Shown here piece after piece: positions 39,587-42,796 of a stretch of DNA of 42,796 nucleotides. A program made the translations under genes and the position numbers. The DNA comes from Galbitalea sp. SE-J8. GTDB taxonomy: Bacteria; Actinomycetota; Actinomycetes; Actinomycetales; Microbacteriaceae. The notes under the pieces are model-generated. The model was not told where the DNA came from, searched no databases, and saw only the letters and a program-made list of their open reading frames with translations. Positions within the stretch are counted from its first letter, which is position 1; the number at the start of each line of letters is the position of its first letter. The DNA lies in contig NZ_JAUASV010000025.1 in the NCBI RefSeq assembly GCF_030345695.1, positions 1 to 42,796 of the forward strand, written 5' to 3'.

Positions 39587-40654
39587 GTGGATCACTCACC
39601 CACCGCCCAGGTCCGACCGCGTTGGCGTGTACATGTGGCGTGGGCGATCGCGCTCGTCGTCGCCATCGCGCTGGCCGTCACGGGCACCGTGCTGGTCGTT
39701 CGTCCGTACGCGACCGCGACGTCTCACGAGACTCAGCCCGCGACGTACGTGGCCTCGACCGGAGTGCTGGATGCCGACGTTCCCGCGTCGGCGCTGGTCA
39801 CGTTCCTCCCTGGCCCGCCCGCCGTAGCTCCCGTGTCAGGAACGCTTACCTCGACGAGTATCGGCGCCGACGGCACGATCGACGCCGGGCACGAGTTGTA
39901 TGCCGTCGACCTGCGTCCCGTCATCGCAGCGGTGGGTTCCGTGCCTGCGTTCCGCACGATGGCACTCGGGCAGAGCGGCCCCGACATCCGTCAGCTGAGG
40001 TCCATGCTCGGGCTGGCATCCGGCACGACGTTCGATTCGGCGACCGCCGCGGCCGTGCGCGCCTGGCAGTCGAAGAACCACGTCGTCGCGACCGGTGAGG
40101 TCGAGCTCGGCGACGTGGTCTTCCTGCCCGAGCTGCCCACGCGGGGATACCTGGCGGAGGGTATGGCGGTCGGCTCGTACGTGTCGCCGGGGACGGTCGT
40201 GGTGCAGACGGTGCAGGCGCGCCCCCGGGTCGCTGTCTCCGATCCCGACGGCGGCCTGGGGCTGCAGCCCGGCATGGCAGCGACCCTGGGCTCGGGCACG
40301 ACGGCCGTGACAGGCACCCTCGGCTCGCCCCAGTCCGACAGCAACGGTGGCCTGGGCTATCCGATCGAGACCGCGGACGGCACATCGCCCTGCGACGCGA
40401 CGTGCGCTGCGACGTTCGCGATCACGATCCAGTCGCAGACCCCCGTGACCATTCAGCTCGTGCCGACGACGACCGGCGTGCTCGTGCCGGAGTCCGCGCT
40501 CGCGGTACTGCCGGATGGCGGGTACGCCGTGGTCGACGACACCGGGCAGCGGGTCGCGGTGACGGTCGACGAGCAGGCGAACGGGATGGCGGTCGTCGAC
40601 GGACTCGCCGACGGCACCACCATCCGGCTCTTCGCCGAGGCGGCGAGCGGATGA
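39587..40654 (+). CDS. membrane-anchored periplasmic adaptor with peptidoglycan-binding-like domain
   Basis: The ~355-residue protein has one N-terminal helix (VHVAWAIALVVAIALAVTGTVLVV) and an extracytoplasmic part. It contains a PG_binding_1-like segment (MALGQSGPDIRQLRSMLGLASGTTFDSATAAAVRAWQSKN) inserted in an HlyD/MacA-like framework (VAPVSGTLTSTSIGADGTIDAGHELYAV, then barrel strands such as VLVPESALAVLPDGGYAVV). Such adaptors work with MacB-type ABC proteins in Gram-positive peptide or drug export. An earlier GTG at 39563 is a possible start, but the -10 box points to 39587. The TGA overlaps the ATPase ATG. Confidence 0.82.
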   Translation: MDHSPTAQVRPRWRVHVAWAIALVVAIALAVTGTVLVVRPYATATSHETQPATYVASTGVLDADVPASALVTFLPGPPAVAPVSGTLTSTSIGADGTIDAGHELYAVDLRPVIAAVGSVPAFRTMALGQSGPDIRQLRSMLGLASGTTFDSATAAAVRAWQSKNHVVATGEVELGDVVFLPELPTRGYLAEGMAVGSYVSPGTVVVQTVQARPRVAVSDPDGGLGLQPGMAATLGSGTTAVTGTLGSPQSDSNGGLGYPIETADGTSPCDATCAATFAITIQSQTPVTIQLVPTTTGVLVPESALAVLPDGGYAVVDDTGQRVAVTVDEQANGMAVVDGLADGTTIRLFAEAASG

Positions 40655-41307
40655 TCGAGACGCGCGGCATGGGCTTCCGTTACGGGGGACCACGCGCACC
40701 GAGCACGCTCGCCGACCTCTCGCTGAGCTTCGAGCCGGGGATGATCACGGCCCTGGTCGGCCGCAGCGGGTCGGGCAAGTCGACCCTCCTGTACCTGCTC
40801 GGGCTCATGCTTCGGCCGTCCGAGGGCGAGATCGTCGTCGACGGCGTGCCGACGGCCCGGCTGTCGGATGCGCGCCGCGCGGACCTGCGGGCCACGCGGA
40901 TGGGATTCGTGTTCCAGGATGCGATCCTCGATCCCGCTCGCAGCATCCAGGACAACGTTCTCGAGGGTGCGCTCTACACCGCCCTTCCGCGGGTGGAGGC
41001 GCGAAGACGGGCGGCGGAGCTGCTCGATCGATTCGGGGTGCTCGTCGACCCGCTGCGCCGACCCGGCCAGATCTCGGGCGGCCAGGCGCAGCGCGTCGCC
41101 CTGTGCCGGGCGCTCGTGCACGAGCCCTCGATCGTGCTCGCCGACGAGCCCACCGGCAACCTCGACAGCGTGACGGCGGATGTCGTCTGGCGCGCGCTCG
41201 CGGATGCGGCGGATGCGGGGGCCACCGTGATCGTCGCAACCCACGATCGCGGTCGCGCCGACGGGTGCGATCGGATCATCGAGGTCGATCGTGCCGCTGT
41301 CGCCTAG
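40651..41307 (+). CDS. ABC transporter ATP-binding protein (MacB/LolD-like)
   Basis: The 218-residue ATPase has Walker A GRSGSGKST, Q-loop GFVFQDA, signature ISGGQAQRVALCRAL, Walker B SIVLADEPTGNLD and the switch histidine in VATHD. The ADEPTGNLD form is typical of the MacB/LolD/FtsE group. It overlaps the adaptor by ATGA and the permease by 17 bp, so the three are translated together as one transporter. Confidence 0.94.
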   Translation: MIETRGMGFRYGGPRAPSTLADLSLSFEPGMITALVGRSGSGKSTLLYLLGLMLRPSEGEIVVDGVPTARLSDARRADLRATRMGFVFQDAILDPARSIQDNVLEGALYTALPRVEARRRAAELLDRFGVLVDPLRRPGQISGGQAQRVALCRALVHEPSIVLADEPTGNLDSVTADVVWRALADAADAGATVIVATHDRGRADGCDRIIEVDRAAVA

Positions 41308-42391
41308 GTCCGCGCCCGGGGAGGCGTGGCGGAGCGCGCGCAGCCACACCCCCAGCACGATCGTGCTCGCGCTCATTGCCCTGGCCATGAGCGCCGTCAC
41401 CCTGCTCACCGCCGGGCGGGCTGCGGCAGCCGAGCGCGACATCCAGGCCGCTGTGGAGAGTGCGGGTCCTCGCCTCATCACCATCAACGTCGCCGCGCCA
41501 TCGCCCGGATTCGACCAGGCCGCGCTCGCACGGGTCGAAGCCATCCGCGGGGTCACCTGGGTGCTCGGCCTCGGGGTCGCTCGGGACGTCCACCCCGCGC
41601 TCGCCGGCCTCGGCACGAACGTCGCCGGCCGGGAGCTCGCCACACCGCTGCCGCCCGAGGTGTCGATCTCGGCGGGTCGTGCGCCGCGACCTGGCGAGGC
41701 GATCGTCTCCGACTCGACGCAGAGTCGGCTGCGCCTGCTCGAGCCATCGGGTCTGGTCGTGAGCCAGGAGGACCGCATCCCGGTCGTCGGCCGGTTCTCG
41801 GCCAGGGCGGAGCTCTCGAGCCTCGGCCGTCTGGTGCTCTTCGAGCCCGTCGATCGCCAGCACGCCTCCGCGGCGCTGCTCTACGTTCTGGCCGATCAGG
41901 CGGATGACGTCGCATCGATCGTGAAGGAGGTGCAGGCGCTCTCGGGCATCGAGGACACGGACAGCGTGACCGTGGACACGTCGCCGGACCTGATCGAACT
42001 CGGCCACGCGGTGTCCGGTCAGATCGGCACGCTCGGGAGACAGCTCGCTTTCTCCGCGATCCTCATCGGGCTGCTGCTGATCGCTCTGACAGTCACGATG
42101 TCACTGCTGAACCGGCGCCGGGACTTCGGGCGACGTCGCGCCCTGGGCGCGACCCGGTCCGCCCTTCTCGCGCTCACGCTCATGGAGTCCGCGATCCCCA
42201 TCGGTGCGGGCGCGATCCTGGGCACGATCGGGGGAGCGGTCGCGACCGCCGCGCTCACCGGGGAGGCGCCCCCGGCGGCGTTCTGCGTCGGAGCCCTGGC
42301 TCTCGTCGTCGTCATCGGTGTCATAGCAGCCGTGCCGCCGACGCTCACGGCCGCATGGCGGGACCCGGTCAGAACTCTGCGCGTCCCGTGA
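41291..42391 (+). CDS. FtsX/MacB-type ABC transporter permease
   Basis: The 366-residue protein has the MacB/FtsX topology: one N-terminal helix (STIVLALIALAMSAVTLLTAG), a large extracytoplasmic domain of ~200 residues and three C-terminal helices (FSAILIGLLLIALTVTMSLL, AIPIGAGAILGTIGGAVATAAL, CVGALALVVVIGVIAAVPP). The cytosolic loop has RRRDFGRRRALGATR as in the family. The GTG start lies within the ATPase gene (17-bp overlap). Such mechanotransmission permeases drive export from the outer face together with an adaptor. The stop is followed within five bases by the right direct repeat. Confidence 0.9.
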   Translation: MPLSPRSAPGEAWRSARSHTPSTIVLALIALAMSAVTLLTAGRAAAAERDIQAAVESAGPRLITINVAAPSPGFDQAALARVEAIRGVTWVLGLGVARDVHPALAGLGTNVAGRELATPLPPEVSISAGRAPRPGEAIVSDSTQSRLRLLEPSGLVVSQEDRIPVVGRFSARAELSSLGRLVLFEPVDRQHASAALLYVLADQADDVASIVKEVQALSGIEDTDSVTVDTSPDLIELGHAVSGQIGTLGRQLAFSAILIGLLLIALTVTMSLLNRRRDFGRRRALGATRSALLALTLMESAIPIGAGAILGTIGGAVATAALTGEAPPAAFCVGALALVVVIGVIAAVPPTLTAAWRDPVRTLRVP

Positions 42392-42396
42392 CGTGC

Positions 42397-42438
42397 ACCG
42401 CGCAGAAGGTCTCGGCGCTCGGGGCGCTCGCTCGCTGA
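42397..42438 (+). pseudogene. duplicated 3' end of the LLM oxidoreductase gene
   Basis: The 42 bases read TAQKVSALGALAR and stop, matching the LLM C terminus [13 protein letters not shown] at 37928-37969 with a few substitutions. No start or upstream part is present, so it is a remnant carried within the right direct repeat. Confidence 0.85.
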
Positions 42439-42796
42439 GCGGCGCCTCGAAGGGTCGGGATGCGTCATGTCCGTTGGTCTCCGTTGGTATCCGTCGCGCC
42501 CGTTGGTCTCCGCTGGTCGAGGAGTCCGTGAGCGCAGCGAACTGACGTCTCGAGACCAGGCCTGTGGGGGTTGTGGCGGGGGTTGTGGTCTCGAGACGCG
42601 GCCTCGCTGCGCTCGGGCGCTCCTCGACCAGTGGGGGCGGGCGCTCCTCGACCAGCGGTGCGGCGGCGGGGCGGACGCGAAGTGCTGCGTCGCGTCCGCT
42701 GGTCGAGGAGTCCGTGAGCGCAGCGAACTGACGTCTCGAGACCAGGCCTGTGCGGGTTGCGGAGCCGTGGTGGTCTCGAGACGCGGCCTCGCTGCG
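42439..42796 (+). repeat. right direct repeat: REP-like ~186-bp tandem units, running off the window
   Basis: The sequence continues the match to 37970 onward: GGTCGGGATGCGTCATGTCC, TTGGTCTCCGTTGG spacers, then units at about 42512 and 42698, each with the GGTCGAGGAGTCC and TCTCGAGACGCGGCC elements. No gene is visible in the last 405 bp. The window ends inside a unit. Confidence 0.88.

Noticed and set aside
37927-42438. Direct repeats read as the att sites of an integrative element or prophage
   Set aside because: No integrase, excisionase, transposase or phage gene lies between them, so I kept the neutral description of a repeat-bracketed island.

Overview
The window is a very GC-rich (roughly 73-75% by eye) chromosomal segment from an actinobacterium, most likely of the family Microbacteriaceae (order Micrococcales). 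The grounds are GC-saturated third codon positions, the actinobacterial order tig - clpP1 - clpP2 - clpX, DUF2510 and SCO7613-type membrane proteins, group II truncated globin, TAnnnT -10 boxes sitting 6-8 nt from start codons, and a heavy load of the word GGATGC/GCATCC. It is chromosomal housekeeping DNA with repeat-rich intergenic patches and one obvious accessory island near the right end.

Layout. 1-1482 (+): 3' end of a Gly/Ala-rich protein coupled to a nucleoside hydrolase. 1546-4268 (-): DUF2510 membrane protein and an FAD-binding dehydrogenase. 4269-4848: non-coding, with a 197-bp tandem duplication of a structured element. 4849-14175 (-): a tightly packed run, in transcription order pepN, ABC ATPase, ABC permease, small membrane protein, NarL-type histidine kinase and regulator, MscS channel, truncated globin, asparaginase; many neighbours overlap by GTGA or ATGA. 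14297-18009 (+): rpiB, Nei-type glycosylase, FMN-binding PaiB-like regulator, YtcJ-like amidohydrolase. 18010-18730: a 0.7-kb convergent non-coding patch with nested palindromes, G-rich and C-rich tracts and a 31-bp minisatellite. 18731-26035: dps (-), a second histidine kinase/regulator pair (+) and a giant SCO7613-like membrane protein (-). 26213-26380: tRNA-Gly(UCC) and tRNA-Pro(UGG). 26482-27154 (-): ArsR regulator plus VOC protein. 27680-34725: tig, clpP1, clpP2 and clpX (+), interrupted by a VOC/TPR fusion and by a CopC/YcnI copper operon, both on the opposite strand. 35033-37969 (+): an RHH-Doc toxin-antitoxin pair, a BenE-like transporter and a luciferase-like oxidoreductase (LLM).

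37927-42796 is the accessory locus. A divergent gene set (a 36-codon peptide ORF coupled to a lipoprotein on one side; a membrane adaptor, ABC ATPase and FtsX/MacB-type permease on the other) lies between two copies of one direct repeat. That repeat consists of the last 43 bp of the LLM gene, a short spacer, and ~183-bp tandem units of a REP-like palindrome. The copies are offset by exactly 4469 bp. This is the best candidate for an undescribed system: a small-peptide/lipoprotein plus tripartite-like exporter module.

Two wider patterns stand out. In-frame 15-bp minisatellites of different sequence occur in five unrelated genes. A family of leaderless promoters (-10 box followed 6-8 nt later by the start codon) recurs throughout. 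All functional names are from motif recognition by eye; no database search was possible.
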